Below, piece by piece: positions 1 to 10,891 of a stretch of 64,000 nucleotides of DNA (within the stretch, counting starts at the first letter, position 1; each line of letters begins with the position of its first letter). The stretch is taken from positions 2,728,001 through 2,792,000 of the forward strand of contig NC_016473.1 in NCBI RefSeq assembly GCF_000226095.1, in the 5' to 3' direction. The position numbers and the translations under genes were made by a program. The DNA is from Thermothelomyces thermophilus ATCC 42464. Taxonomy: Eukaryota; Ascomycota; Sordariomycetes; Sordariales; Chaetomiaceae. A model generated the notes under the pieces. The model was given only the letters and a program-made list of their open reading frames with translations, was not told the DNA's origin and ran no database searches.

Positions 1-2644
1 GCGCCAGTCAACGGATTGACGTGGAAAACGACGCTGACAGTCAGTCGGTCTTGGTTCGGAATGAGCGAGCAGACCTCTCCCGACAGCTTTGGCGGAAGAA
101 GTGCGCAGAATCGGTTGACAAGGTGAACTGCAGTGCCGCGCTTCTTTGCCTCGCGATCCAGCAGCGAATTAGGTTTGACAAAATGAGTAACATCTGGCAC
201 GTGGATGCCAATCTCGATCTTGCCATCAGGCAAAGTTTTGACGTGAACACCATTTCCAAGCTCGGCGGAACCGTTCAAATCGAGAGTGAAGACCTTCTCG
301 TCACGGAAATCCCTTCGAGAAGAGATGGCAGCCTCATCCTCCTTGGCTATCGTCCAGTCCTGGAGGCCTACGCTGCGCAGAACGGCCTCGGCGAACTCGT
401 CCGACGAAAAGTTATTGTCTCGGAGGAGGGCGTCTGTCTCAACCTTGATATCACCCATTTTCCCAAGCTTCTCGACCAGGGTACCGAACGGGTGCAGTGA
501 AGTAATGGGCCAGCGCTTGATGCAAGCCACGAAAATCTGATCGGCGTATTCTTGGTGCTTCTCAACAAAGTCGCGAGGAGCCTGCTCCGTCGGAATGGCG
601 ATTAGGGGGACACGCTTGTCTGTCGGCTTGAACCAGACGATCTTGGGCTTCTCTTGTGTGCGAGACTCCGGCTGCCGCGACACGCCGCCGTCGCGTGCAG
701 CTCGCTCAGCCTCCTGCTTCTCCTTGGTTGCCTGGCTGCTAGGACGGAGGAGACCCAGCGTGCCAGAGAACATCTGGCCCGCGACGCGCTCAATGACGGC
801 AACGATGTGGCCGGCGTAAAGAGGTTTCTGCTCATCGCTGATCTCTTCCTCCTCAACAAGGAGCAGGCTCTGGCCCTCAACTTCAACGTCATCGTTCTTC
901 TTCTGAGTGGGCCGCTGCCTGAGACTGCCACGGCGGCGAATTCCACCATCACCTGCGCCGTTATCGTCACCGTTGCCGCCAGCCTGGCCAGTGCCAGCAG
1001 TAGATCCGGAACGCGTATCAGTGATGTCCTTGCGTTTCTTCTTCTCCTCTTTCTCGCGTTTCTGGGCCCAGACCTCATCAACATCGAGGAGCTCAACGGC
1101 GACAAGATCTCCCTCGAGGGCACGGTTACGGTCCTTGCTGCCGCAGATGAAGATGTCGGCGTCAAGAAGACCATCCTGAGTCGAGACGTACGCATCGCTC
1201 CTGTTCTTCTTGTTCACTCGCAGAATGCCAGAAACAAGTTTACCATCAGCCAGGAGAGCGGGGAGCGAAGCCTGCGGCAAGTATGGGGTAAAGAGGGTCT
1301 TGCGCTGCTGCTGCTGCTGCTGCTGCTGAGACGGCTGGGCGCCCAATTGGGGAGCATGCTGGCTTGCCTGGAGCCCGGCCAGGTGCTGGCCATTCATGGA
1401 CGCAACCTGGAGAGCTTGCAGCTGATTGAGCTGCATGGGATTCAGCTGCTGGGCGCCGTAAATGTTGGGAATCATCATCTGGCCAGGGAGCTGCATCAGC
1501 TGAGGTTGGCCTGGATACTGGAAACCTCCCATGTTTGAGATGGACTGGTGGTTGACGGAGCTCCGGCTACGGTGGCCCGGCTGGAACCCCTGATTCTGAG
1601 CGGCACCGGTCTGGTCCTGGGCTTGGTTCTGACCTTGCGTGCGCCAGTTGCTGTCAAAGTTGCGGGACGAAGTGCGGACATGACCGCCACCAGCACCACG
1701 GCGGGGGAAGTCACCGCCAACAGCCATGCTCTGGCTGCGACCATGACCGCCGCGCCCGCCGCGGAAAGACGGAGCCGGTGCAGGGGTACTCTCGGGGCTC
1801 GCCTCCTTGTCCTTGTCCTTATCCTCCTGGGTTTCAGTGGAGGTCGAGGCACCGGGAGCAGGGAATTGAAAGGCAGAGGTGGTGCGCTTTCGCTGGGCGG
1901 CCTCGGCGGCCTTCTTAGCGTCGGCTAGAGCCAAGGAATGACGCCTCTGATGGCCGCCTCCAGAGCCGCCGCCGCGGCCGCCACGAGTGCCAGCATTCTC
2001 ACGACCTTGCCCCTGAGAGTTTTCAAAATTGCCAAAGGCAGATCCGGAAGCACCAGACGATGGTGCAGGCGGTGGGCCCATGCCCATGTTAGGGAGAGCC
2101 GACTGATTACGGCGATGTGACATCGGTTGTGTTGGCGGAGCCAAAGCCACGTTCTGCTGCGGAAGCTGGGTCGGGAACTGATAGCCGGCTTGCGGCGACA
2201 TGTTGGACATTGCCTGCAGCGGGTTGTAACCTCCAGCGCTAATGGCTTGGCCCGGCAGCATGCTCATTTGCTGGTAGGTCGCCTGGAGCTGGTGTTGCTG
2301 TTGCTGCAACAGCTCAATCTGCTGCTGGATTGCCAGCTGTTCCACTGTTTAGAGGGCTCCTGGTTAGCTACCTTCCTGTAGTTCATGTTTGGGAAGCGAG
2401 AAACCATGGAAAGCCGGTTGAGCGTCGGGCGAGCCGCAGCGACCACGTCATGATAAGATCAAAAGGCAAAACGACACAGGGAGATGGCAGACGGCGATCT
2501 ACTGGCGGGATTCGCAAACATACTCATCAATGGGGTCAACTCCGACGGGCTTCTGCGATGAGCAATGTGCAGCCGGCGCCCAGCGGGCCCGGGAACACCT
2601 CCAGGCTGAGGCTGCTGTTGGTGCTGCTGCTGTTGTTGATCCAT
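1..2644 (-). CDS. ssd1: SSD1/GUL-1 family RNA-binding translational regulator (N-terminal part, runs off left edge)
   Basis: About 820 N-terminal residues are present; the C-terminal catalytic-like RNB part lies beyond position 1. Exon 1 is 2644-2524 (40 codons plus one base), a GTATGT intron follows at 2345-2523, and exon 2 runs from 2344 to the edge without a break. The first residues contain a basic RRLHIAHRRSPSEL stretch typical of the family; then comes a long low-complexity Q/G/S-rich region with Q8 encoded at 1305-1328. Cold-shock-like OB folds follow (around 'LLADGKLVSGILRVNKKNRS' and 'RDFVEKHQEYADQIFVACIK'). In the family these proteins bind mRNAs of cell-wall genes, are kept active or inactive by Cbk1-type kinase phosphorylation of the N-terminus, and have an RNB domain that has lost nuclease activity. 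The identification comes from strong remembered similarity; the truncation is only the window edge. Confidence 0.93.
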
Positions 2645-4144
2645 TGCGGCGGTTGTTCCTCAACAGGCGGCAAGAGGGAGAGCAGCGCAGATCGATCGGG
2701 TCGAAGAATGCACGTCGAGTGCGAAACAGAATCTGTTCGAATGCGTTTGCAGGAAGCAATGGACCAGGCGTTGTGTGTCTTGTCGACAGACGAGACGTGG
2801 CTGTTTTTGTTGGATGTTTGAGTTCTGCGGAGTCGTTGCTCGTGGACGAATTCAGGTGCTGAACAATTACGAGCCCAAACTGGTTAATGAAAGATTGAAA
2901 AAAGTCAAGAGGGAACGTCACGAGGGATGGGCTTGATGGCGGAAAGTTGGATGCCGAAAGGCTGGGGGGGAGGGTTGCGGGTTGAAGGAGGGTGCGAGCA
3001 AGGAGGAACTCGAAGATGATGACGATGTATGGAGGCCAGTGGGATGTGCAGTCGAGCAAGATGGGAAGGATGCTCCAGGATGGCTCCGTGCCCAGCAGCC
3101 CAGGGTGACAAACGCTAGCGGTTCGCCCAGCTACCGAAAGGGAATAGGAGTGGGGCACAAACCCGCACAGCTAAACCCGACCGAAGCTCGCAGCTCAAGG
3201 CTGCGGATGCAGCGTGCTGAAACTCCTTCTCTTCTGTGACCGCATTCTTGCATATACGAATTTGGATTACGGTTTCTGTCAATTAACTCCCCAATATGCA
3301 AATGAAGAGATCCGCGAGACAGGTCGCCCTACAGCTCCCCAGAAAAAGACGGTCCAAAACGACTTTGGGAACGACGACCTAGTAGCCTCCGTGGACACTC
3401 AGACCGACTTTGCCAGGGCGGGGTGCAGAACCATTCAGGGGTCCAGTGTCCACACTTCCCAGGTCAACAGGAGGTATTCGTATTTGATTCTTGCCTACCA
3501 CAACGCACCGGATGCCCGGGAGGGGGGGGAGGGGGGGGGGCAGCGCAATCGAAACGGGCGATGATGTAGGATTTAAATTTGATTTGTGGTGTCGCGGCGA
3601 ATCAATCTGTGGTGTAAGACGAAAGAGTATTCAAAAGTACATACATACATCCTAGGCCAACGGCGCTGTCGTCAACCACCGCTCGACAGCTTGTTCGTGA
3701 CATGGGTCCGTAACACCATTGAACCATCTTGTTTCGTGCCACAGCGAATGGATATGTTCATCACGGCCAGACAACATATCCACTTCACCAGTTAATGTCT
3801 GGTGCAAAGAACCCCAGACTGCGGTGAGAGGACTCGAGTCTCTCCTTGGTTCTTAAGCAGCAGATTTACTTACAATAGGGTTAGGGTTGCCATGACTGAC
3901 TTGTATGCAATGTGCGACGGATCCAGCAAGTGTTCATGGGCAAGCTGCAGGAGCGGCAAGCAGCAGCCCGCGGCAGACGCCGGAGGGTGAACATAGCGGG
4001 ACTGAGCCCCAATTAAATTGGAACAAACGAATCCAGACATCCCAGTTGTCCGCGACGCCTTTAACAGCCGCGACTACGAGACCGCGCCCAGGGATATGGC
4101 CCAATAAACACCATACGAAAGTTAACGGCCCCACGAATCCGACA
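2645..4144. other. 1.5-kb divergent gap between SSD1 and GLE1
   Basis: No convincing gene. It should hold both promoters and the SSD1 leader. It contains a G-tract at 3518-3540 and a telomere-repeat-like TAGGGTTAGGGTT at 3876-3888. The GLE1 reading frame is open back to an ATG at 3905, but that stretch is not conserved-looking and is probably leader. Confidence 0.6.
3876..3888 (+). promoter_or_regulatory. Telobox-like TAGGGTTAGGGTT upstream of GLE1
   Basis: Two telomere-type repeats lie about 260 bp before the GLE1 start. In other eukaryotes such boxes are bound by Myb/TRF-type proteins in promoters. Similar boxes occur at 37794-37802 and 52286-52297 in this window. A regulatory role is inference. 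Confidence 0.4.
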
Positions 4145-5808
4145 ATGGCAGGCTCGTCTCCCTCGCGCGGGCAGAGCCACCATTGGGGGACCGCAAGCCC
4201 CCAACGAACAGTTCTCGAAGAGATTCTGGGAGACGACCGGAACTCAGAAGCGCGCCATAGAATCCTTCTCGAGGCGGCAAAGAGGGAACACGAAAGAGTC
4301 CGGGCGGAAGCGGAGAGGGTATACAGGGAACAACTGCAGAAGGAAGAAAGGCAGCGTCTCCTCGAGGCGCGGCGGAAAGAGGAGGAAAGAATTAGGCTCG
4401 AGGAAGAGCTTGCTGCTGATCGCGCGAGATTGAATGCGCTCAAAGCGAAGAAGATTGCGATACCTCCGCCGCTGCCAGAACCCGAACCACCCGCTGCACC
4501 AACAGTCAATGGGAAAGCATCCTCTCCACCGCCATCCGACAATAATGCTCCTACTCAAAGCACCGGGGCGACAGCGCAAAATGTTCCAGTGACCAAGCCA
4601 TCTGCTGCGCCCATACAGGCGTCGACTCCAAGCCAGTCTCCTGCGACAGTGCCGAACAAAGCTCCAGAGCCCCAGAAACCCGTGAACTCAGTCCCGGACG
4701 TCAACGGTCTTTCCAAGAGCACGTCACCAGCAGCCGGCGCGCCCTCCACTGCTGAAACAACGCGCCCGACTGCTCCGCCACCGACGCAGGCTCGCCCCGA
4801 CAGATATGCAGAGATTCATCAAAATCTCAAAAAGCTGCGGAAATTTATGGCTGATCAAGCCAAGACAAATCCGGCCCTGAAAGGAAGGATGGGCGACATG
4901 CGGCGAGAGATTCGCAAATCCGTTGGTCAGCTCACCGTCACCCAGGGGGTCGCCGGGGTCAACAAAGTGCAGGTATGTGATTCCGTGACTGATCTCATCA
5001 ATTAAGGTTGCTGACCGGCATTCCGCAGCAACAAACCATTCTCAAACTGCTACGAGAGGCGATGTCGAACCAGGTACAGTCACAGCTGATGGACCCCAGC
5101 AACTTCGTTCTGGAGCCGAGGGACCCAGTAGAGGGGGCTGCGCACAACGAGCCCGCTCTGCCATCAATCTTCCTCTACCTTATCAACGTTTTCGCAAAAG
5201 CGGCCATCTCCCAATTCATCAACGAGTCCGGCGCGCGGCCGGAGACGGCAGATCCCGTCGGTATTTGTGTTGCCGCGACCCTCTCGGAGCCAGAGTTTCT
5301 CTGGCGCGGCGCATCGCTGATAGATATCCTGCTTGCTAAGCTCCGGATAGTATGCCCGGTGCTCTTCGGCTACCGGGGCAGCGAAAAGACGGAGCAGGGC
5401 AGGCAGAGGTTGGGCTGGTGGAAGGACAACGGCCGGTGGGTGCCAGAGCAGCAGCACATGGATCGCATGACCGGTCTAGGGGCCGGCTTCGCGGCAATCT
5501 CGCTTCGAAATTTTGCCATGTCCAAGAAAACAAACCCATACCCACCCCGGGAATACTGGGCGGCCATGGCCCGAATCGTTAACACACCGTCCGCGGAGAT
5601 ATCCAACACGCAGTGCGTCGTGTTGAAGGCCATGGTGGAGGGCTACGAGCAGAAGTTTATTGAATTCTACGGGAATGCCGCCGTCGAGGCTTTGCGGACC
5701 GCGTTGATCGAATTCCCGGCCAGAGCGCCGCAAAAGTCGGCCGCGGTGAATTCATTAGAGGTATTGGCCAGGTCACTGAAGCGGGATACGGGCTTGGTTC
5801 TTGGATAA
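4145..5808 (+). CDS. gle1: GLE1, nuclear pore mRNA-export factor
   Basis: Exons 4145-4972 and 5029-5808 with a 56-bp GTATGT...CAG intron give 535 residues. GLE1 sits on the cytoplasmic face of the nuclear pore and, with inositol hexakisphosphate, stimulates the DEAD-box helicase Dbp5 during mRNA export. The N-terminal half has a long charged coiled coil (roughly residues 20-105, rich in E/R/A) followed by a proline-rich linker. The C-terminal part from about residue 220 is the helical GLE1 domain (for example 'GLGAGFAAISLRNFA' and 'YWAAMARIVNTP'). I chose the ATG at 4145 (MAGSSPSRG) from the usual fungal N-terminus; an in-frame ATG at 3905 would add 80 residues of doubtful sequence. Convergent with TLG1. 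Confidence 0.92.
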
Positions 5809-6123
5809 AGCGCAGGAATTGCGGTATGCAAAGGCGCATCAAAGATGGAAATGTTACCTCTGGTGCCGGGGTTGATCTGACACTTGGTCATATCCGCATT
5901 GTTGGACCAGATAGACGTACTCACAGAGGTTCTGGGAATATGCCACGCGCTGCGGCGCATCCCAGCCGTGGCTGTTGTAGATACCCGACATTCAATCTAC
6001 CAAGACAAAAGACAAAACCCGAACGCCTAGTTGCGACATTATCGTCTGTCTACACTCCAACCGTAAACGGTATGCCCCAACAAGCCTCGTGCACCAATCC
6101 GGTAGCCAACCATACCCAGACCC
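5809..6123. other. Convergent 3' gap GLE1/TLG1
   Basis: 315 bp between two stop codons. Only 3' UTR and polyadenylation sequence is expected; I see nothing else. Confidence 0.5.
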
Positions 6124-7017
6124 CTATAATACCAGGAGCAATATCAACAAAATTATCAAAACCACGATCAGAACCCCTATACAGCAACTGCTCAACCGAT
6201 CCTCGTTCCTCCGTATTACGTACTTCAGTTTCTCCATTCCGGTTTGCAACCTGCCCTCGACACGGTTGGCGAGATGGTCCACGACCTCGAGCATCTCCAC
6301 CTGCTCGTCCAGCTCCCGTCCCATGTCGCCGGCCTGCCTTCGCAGATTTCCCACGGTCTGTAAGACTCCATCCAAGTGCTCGTCCTGCTCTCGCATCAGG
6401 ACAGCCTGCTGCTCGCGTTCAAACTCGGCTGCGTAGTCATTGATACCCCCGGTGCCGTCGGTCTCCCCGTCAGGAATGGCAAAGGACGACGGGTCTGGGA
6501 GGTCGTCGGCACCGCTCCCTCCTCCTCCTCCTCCTCCTCCAACCGTGCCTTTCTGACCGCGGCGCGTGGCGGCTGCCGTGCCAGAAGAGGAAACCTTGGC
6601 CAGCTCCTCGCGCATATCGTCCACCTCGCCGCCGACCTCCTGCACGAGGCGCTTGCGACGCGCGACCTCGGCGGCCGAGAGTCCATACTGCGCCGGGTCG
6701 GACTCAGCCACCCGGACGGACTCGACGAGGTCGGCGAGGTCCTCGGCGAGCGAGGCGATGGAGGACTCGAGGTCGGACCGTGCCGAGGCGAGTTCCGGCG
6801 ACGTCGGGGATGTCGCGAGGGAGCGGATTCGCAGGTAGGAGGTGAAGAGGGAACGGGCCGTCTGGAGCTGGGTAAGGACGTCCCTGTTCGGTTCGGACCG
6901 TTAGTTTTATCTTAGTCACCAACTGGAAAGCGAGAGGATAACCGGGGAAAGTGTGGGAAGAAACACTCACTGCTGCACCTGGAGGAACGGATCCTCCTCG
7001 TTCGTTGAGGACATCAT
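6124..7017 (-). CDS. tlg1: TLG1-like Qc-SNARE (syntaxin 6 family)
   Basis: Exons 7017-6971 and 6883-6124 with an 87-bp GTGAGT intron give 268 residues. The protein is a late-Golgi/endosome t-SNARE acting in retrograde transport. Seen in sequence: an N-terminal helical Habc-like part (QDVLTQLQTARSLFTSYLR...), a variable glycine-rich linker with a run of glycines (about residue 145), a SNARE heptad region (about residues 185-245, 'QDEHLDGVLQTVGNLRRQAG' onward) and a C-terminal membrane anchor (CCIGVLIVVLIILLILLLVL). Two adjacent in-frame ATGs (7017, 7014) are possible starts. Divergent from cyclophilin B, with a 554-bp gap. Confidence 0.92.
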
Positions 7018-7571
7018 TCCCGCGCCGTGATCGGTCACGCGATTGGACAGACTGACGCATTAACAAGCCAGCATCCGAGCATGTCGCCAGACGCTGTTTG
7101 AGAGAGCTAAAGACAAGGGTTGAGCCGTCGAAATTCCGTGTTTGTTTTTTTTGCTTCCCTTCCAGATGACGTTGCAGCCACAGAGGTGCCCTGGCGACAG
7201 TGTGGTTCCGTATCAGAAAATACCTAATAAGTTGACGGTTGGGGGTGTGTTTAGTATAGCGAGCCTACCGCGGCGCTTGCCCTTCGATTGCATCCACTGC
7301 AGTAGGGTGTTTTGCCGCCGTTGCTTGGTTGCGCGCTGTGCCCCGCAGGCTCGAGGTTCTGCGGCCGTGGGCCGCACTGCAACCCCCCCTGTCATCCTCC
7401 CGCTAACCGTCTCGGGGGCCTTGTTGAAACGTAGCAACAACCGTTGGCACTGGCTTTATTTTCGCCGCTGTCCCGGGTTACGCTACTCCAATTGATTTTC
7501 TTCCAACCTGAATCCATCACCGAAACCCTCTTTCCAGCCTCGAATTCGCCGCCAGGTCTCTGAAAACCAGG
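7018..7571. other. Divergent promoter region TLG1/cyclophilin B
   Basis: 554 bp shared upstream region. It has a T-run at about 7144-7151 (pyrimidine-rich, common just upstream of fungal starts). No gene recognised. Confidence 0.5.
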
Positions 7572-8713
7572 ATGTTCAGCGTCAAGCACCTCTTTCTCGC
7601 CGCCTCCGTGATGGTGGGCGCGGGCGTCATGTTCGCGCAGCCAGTTGCGGCCGCGAAGGGTCCTAAGATCACCCACAAGGTCTACTTCGACATTGAGCAC
7701 GGTGACGAACCTCTGGGGCGCATTGTCCTGGGTCTGTATGGCAAGACCGTCCCTAAGACGGTCGAAAACTTCCGCGCCCTGGCTACGGGCGAGAAGGGCT
7801 TCGGCTACGAGGGTTCCACCTTTCACCGTGTCATCAAGAATTTTATGATCCAGGGTGGTGATTTCACCAACGGTGACGGTACCGGTGGCAAGTCGAGTAT
7901 GTTTCCCGCCCCGAATTATACCGATGTATGCGATTGGTGTCCAGCTCGAATGCTGACGGAGACGGGTTGCAGTCTACGGCAACAAGTTCGAGGACGAGAA
8001 CTTCAAGCTCAAGCACTCCAAGAAGGGCATCCTCTCCATGGCCAACGCGGGCAAAGACACCAACGGCTCCCAGTTCTTCATCACTACCGTTGTCACCTCG
8101 TAAGTTCTCCGATAAGCCCAGGCGCCTTTTTATCTAGTTCGTTCGTTGACGCAAGGGTCACAGTTGGCTCGATGGCCGTCATGTCGTCTTTGGCGAGGTC
8201 CTCGAGGGCTACGACATCGTGGAGAAGATCGAGAATGTCGAGACCAAGCCGGGCGACAAGCCGGTCAAGACCGTCAAGATCGTCAAGAGTGGCGAGTTGG
8301 AGGTTCCTCCGGAAGGTATTCATGTGGAGCTTTAGAGGCTCCTTTTCTAACTCGTGCCTTGTCCCCATTCCCTTGACACGGTTGTGGATATTACGAAGTA
8401 AAATACATATGGCACGAATGAGCTGGTTGCAGCAGTATCAACCTGGATCTCCTCGAGTGTCAGAGACAATGTGCTGATCGTTGATTCTTCCCAACCCTCA
8501 TATTCAGACATCGATGGGCATGAAGGCGGGCCAAATGTGGCGTCCGGCGCAGACGAGCCAGCAACTGGTGCTGCTGGCGAGATTGAAGATGACTGGTCTT
8601 TCCTGGTCAAGATGGCTCTCATGGGAGTCGCCGTGGCGGTCATTGCGGCCTGGCTGCGGTTCTCGAGGGGCCAAAATCGTGACATGGTTGGTTTTGAGAA
8701 GAATCGTGCATAA
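7572..8713 (+). CDS. cypB: Cyclophilin B, ER peptidyl-prolyl cis-trans isomerase, with two possible C-termini
   Basis: Exons 7572-7896, 7973-8099 and 8164 onward. A signal peptide (residues 1-27) precedes a full cyclophilin domain with catalytic Arg86 ([15 protein letters not shown]) and the [12 protein letters not shown] segment, so proline isomerisation in the secretory pathway is expected. Read straight through, exon 3 stops at 8335 (207 aa, tail GIHVEL, resembling an HDEL-type retention signal). A further intron, 8316-8507 (donor GTATTC, branch-like CTGAT, acceptor TTCAG), keeps the frame and joins GAA-G to an exon ending at 8713. That form replaces the tail with an acidic linker and a single membrane span ([20 protein letters not shown]). 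Both forms read cleanly. Exon boundaries 1-3 are secure; the fourth exon is well supported by frame but its donor is weak. Confidence 0.9.
8316..8507 (+). promoter_or_regulatory. Alternative last intron of cyclophilin B
   Basis: Retention leaves the stop at 8333-8335 and an HVEL tail. Removal fuses codon GAA-G to 8508 and opens the frame to 8713, adding a transmembrane anchor. The donor GTATTC is weaker than its neighbours' donors, which fits inefficient splicing. Inference from frame and motifs only. Confidence 0.6.
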
Positions 8714-8787
8714 ACCGTAGACAAGAATGTGTAGGATGAGTTTCAAGAATCCAAGTGCTATGGAGGCGAATCTGGATGCTGTTTCCC

Positions 8788-8826
8788 GGGGGGGGAAGGG
8801 GAGGAAGGGGGGGAAGGGGGGAGGGG
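8788..8826 (+). repeat. G-tract cluster (quadruplex-capable)
   Basis: Several G-runs of 4-8 separated by AA or A lie between cyclophilin B (tail exon) and TRM112, on the sense strand of both. It could form a G-quadruplex in DNA or in a read-through transcript. The function is unknown. Confidence 0.6.
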
Positions 8827-8974
8827 GCATTACAAGTCGCTTCGTTAGATGCAAGTGACCCCGTTTCAGGCATCTCTGATTTTTTTCTTTCGTGAGCATC
8901 AACCATGCAAAGCCAAGGGTAGTTCGATCTGGCTTCAAACCACTTCCCAACAGATAACGATAAACACATTCAGA

Positions 8975-9498
8975 ATGAAAGTTCTTACACTAAACTTTCT
9001 GACCTGCGCGGTCAAGTCCTGCAAGACCTCGGCTGACTCATTTCCGCTACATCCCAAGGACGCGGAACTAGTTAGCGACGATGTTGAGCTCAACCCTCAG
9101 TTGTTAGTCAACCTACTGCCCCGCCTTGATTGGAATGCCTTGCGGATCACTTCAACAGAGGCAAGTCTTTTCACACTTTTGAAGCCTCCCTGGATTCCGG
9201 AAGTTGTTTTCAACAACCTATCATTTGGCTTCGCCAAAACAACTCGTCTCTTGTTTTGTTCCGCTTCATTACCGCGCCATCTCTCACTAACTTCCCGCAG
9301 CTCGGCTTTCCACAACTCCCTGAGCAACCACCTACTCCGGAGGAACTCCAAGCCGATGAGAAGATGCTTAAAGACCTGCACACGTTGCTCATGGAGACCC
9401 AGATGAGTGAAGGCAAGCTGGTATGCGGGCATTGTGGGCATGAGTATGCGGTACGGGAAGGTATCGCAAACTTCCTACTGCCGAGCCACCTTGTATGA
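8975..9498 (+). CDS. trm112: TRM112, methyltransferase activator subunit
   Basis: Exons 8975-9160 and 9301-9498 give 127 residues, the normal family size. TRM112 is a small zinc-binding scaffold that stabilises several methyltransferases acting on tRNA, rRNA and release factor eRF1. Seen: the N-terminal MKVLTLNFLTCAVKSC start, a central helical insert, and the zinc-ribbon end with CGHCGHEYAVREGIANFLLP and terminal PSHLV. The intron 9161-9300 begins GCAAGT and ends CCCGCAG with a CACTAAC branch site, so it is a GC-AG intron; no GT donor gives the conserved junction (TE/LGF). Downstream of cyclophilin B on the same strand, convergent with BIG1. Confidence 0.92.
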
Positions 9499-9836
9499 GT
9501 GAGATTGGTCTGGGCGGCTTGTTCGCATGGAAGTGCAAAGGTCATTTCATTAGGTGCCAGTCACGGAGAAATTTGGGTGGCTTGGCTCACGGCGTTCACG
9601 AGGATGATGTTGTCGAATTTATGAGCTTTATGTCAAAGGGGCGGTTATCAGCTTTGGTCATAAAACCACCACAATTACAAGGGATAACCACAAGTCCTAT
9701 GAGATATGATTCAGACACCGATATTGCAACCATGCCCAAGCCTAAAAAACAAACTCCAGCCCATGTAGCTATGCTACAGACAACCCAGGAACCTGCCCCA
9801 TCTACCGCCACGATACAGTCTCACAATCGCACTAAT
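9499..9836. other. Convergent 3' gap TRM112/BIG1
   Basis: 338 bp between stop codons. No gene or structure recognised. Confidence 0.45.
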
Positions 9837-10891
9837 CTACATCTGCTTCTTTTGAGCAGCAGGGCCCATCTCTTTGTCGAACGCACCATAAGACACCTGG
9901 AGGCTTGCAAGGGCCTTGAGCCCGACGCTCAGGATGGAAAGAAGAACAGCCAGCACAATAAAAGACATGAAAATGCCTAGTCCCCGAATTAGCAGCCCAA
10001 GATTGGTAGAAGCTCTGAACAGGACGACACTTACCCGGAGTGAAGAACTGGTACTTCTCAAACAGAGGCAGGTTGTTGGTCGACTTCGAGCTCTCTCGCA
10101 CCAAGACCTCCAGCGCCTCTCCAGACCAGCGCTTCAGATCTATGTGCACCGGCTCGCTAAACTCGGGCTCGTAAGCGTTGAACTCGTTGGGGTCAGAGTA
10201 CACCATGACGGTATAATCGTCTCCCAGATTTTCGAGCAGCTTGCCCAGCTCATAATCTGTCGCCCACTCAGTCAGCTTTCTTCAGCCCGAGGGAGGAGAT
10301 TGGCGCCGGCGGCCAGGAAAGACATACCGTTGTCCCCCAGGATGTCGTCTCTCCCCTTGTCCTCGCCGTCCCTCGGGGAAGCAGCGGGCAGATGCCTCAG
10401 CTCAAACCTCTGCACACTCACATCCTGCTTCCTCCCCTCACACGCGTCGTTGATGTACTCCTCCAGCGCCTTGCCCGACAGCTGGCCAATGACCTCGGCG
10501 ACGTCCCAGTTGCTGTTGTTTTCGTCGCTCTCCACGGCGCTGCAGAGATTAGGGAGGCGGCAGGACCTGCTGCCGCCGCTGCTACCGTCGCGGATGTCGG
10601 CGGCATGTAGGTTGGGCTGTGAGACGAGGACGTAGCGACTGCTCGGGCATGACGATAGCAGGGATTTGGCTGTGGTGAAAACTTGGGAGGCGGTCTGCAG
10701 TTGCGGGGTTGAAGATGGTGTGCGAAGTCTGTCGATGAGTGTCAGCGCGTTGATTCAGTTAGGAGCAAGTTGGCCGGGGCGCTATCGACATACTTGGCTG
10801 TGGAGAAGAGGATGAATGGTGACGAGTCGGAAAAGGCCTGCACGTGTGGTACCGTGCAGGCTAGTAATGCTGCTGTTGTGGTGAGCTTCAT
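9837..10891 (-). CDS. big1: BIG1-like ER membrane protein (beta-1,6-glucan / V-ATPase assembly family)
   Basis: Four exons, 10891-10794, 10728-10328, 10256-10035 and 9976-9837, with introns of 65, 71 and 58 bp, give 286 residues. An N-terminal signal peptide (MKLTTTAALLACTVPHVQAF) precedes a lumenal domain. A C-terminal membrane span (GIFMSFIVLAVLLSILSVGL) is followed by a short tail ending in a run of the type FDKEMGPAAQKKQM, which is characteristic of the family. Yeast BIG1 is an ER membrane protein needed for beta-1,6-glucan synthesis; related proteins (Voa1/ATP6AP1) help assemble the V-ATPase. Shares a 269-bp divergent promoter with RRP17. I am confident of the family, less of the exact role here. 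Confidence 0.85.

Noticed and set aside
654-1538. 294-codon open frame on the + strand
   Set aside because: It is the antisense of the SSD1 exon; its leucine runs are the complement of CAG repeats.
2499-3158. 219-codon frame on the minus strand overlapping SSD1 exon 1
   Set aside because: It is a different frame from SSD1, with no conserved-looking sequence; most likely leader DNA.
6376-6915. 179-codon open frame on the + strand
   Set aside because: Antisense of TLG1.
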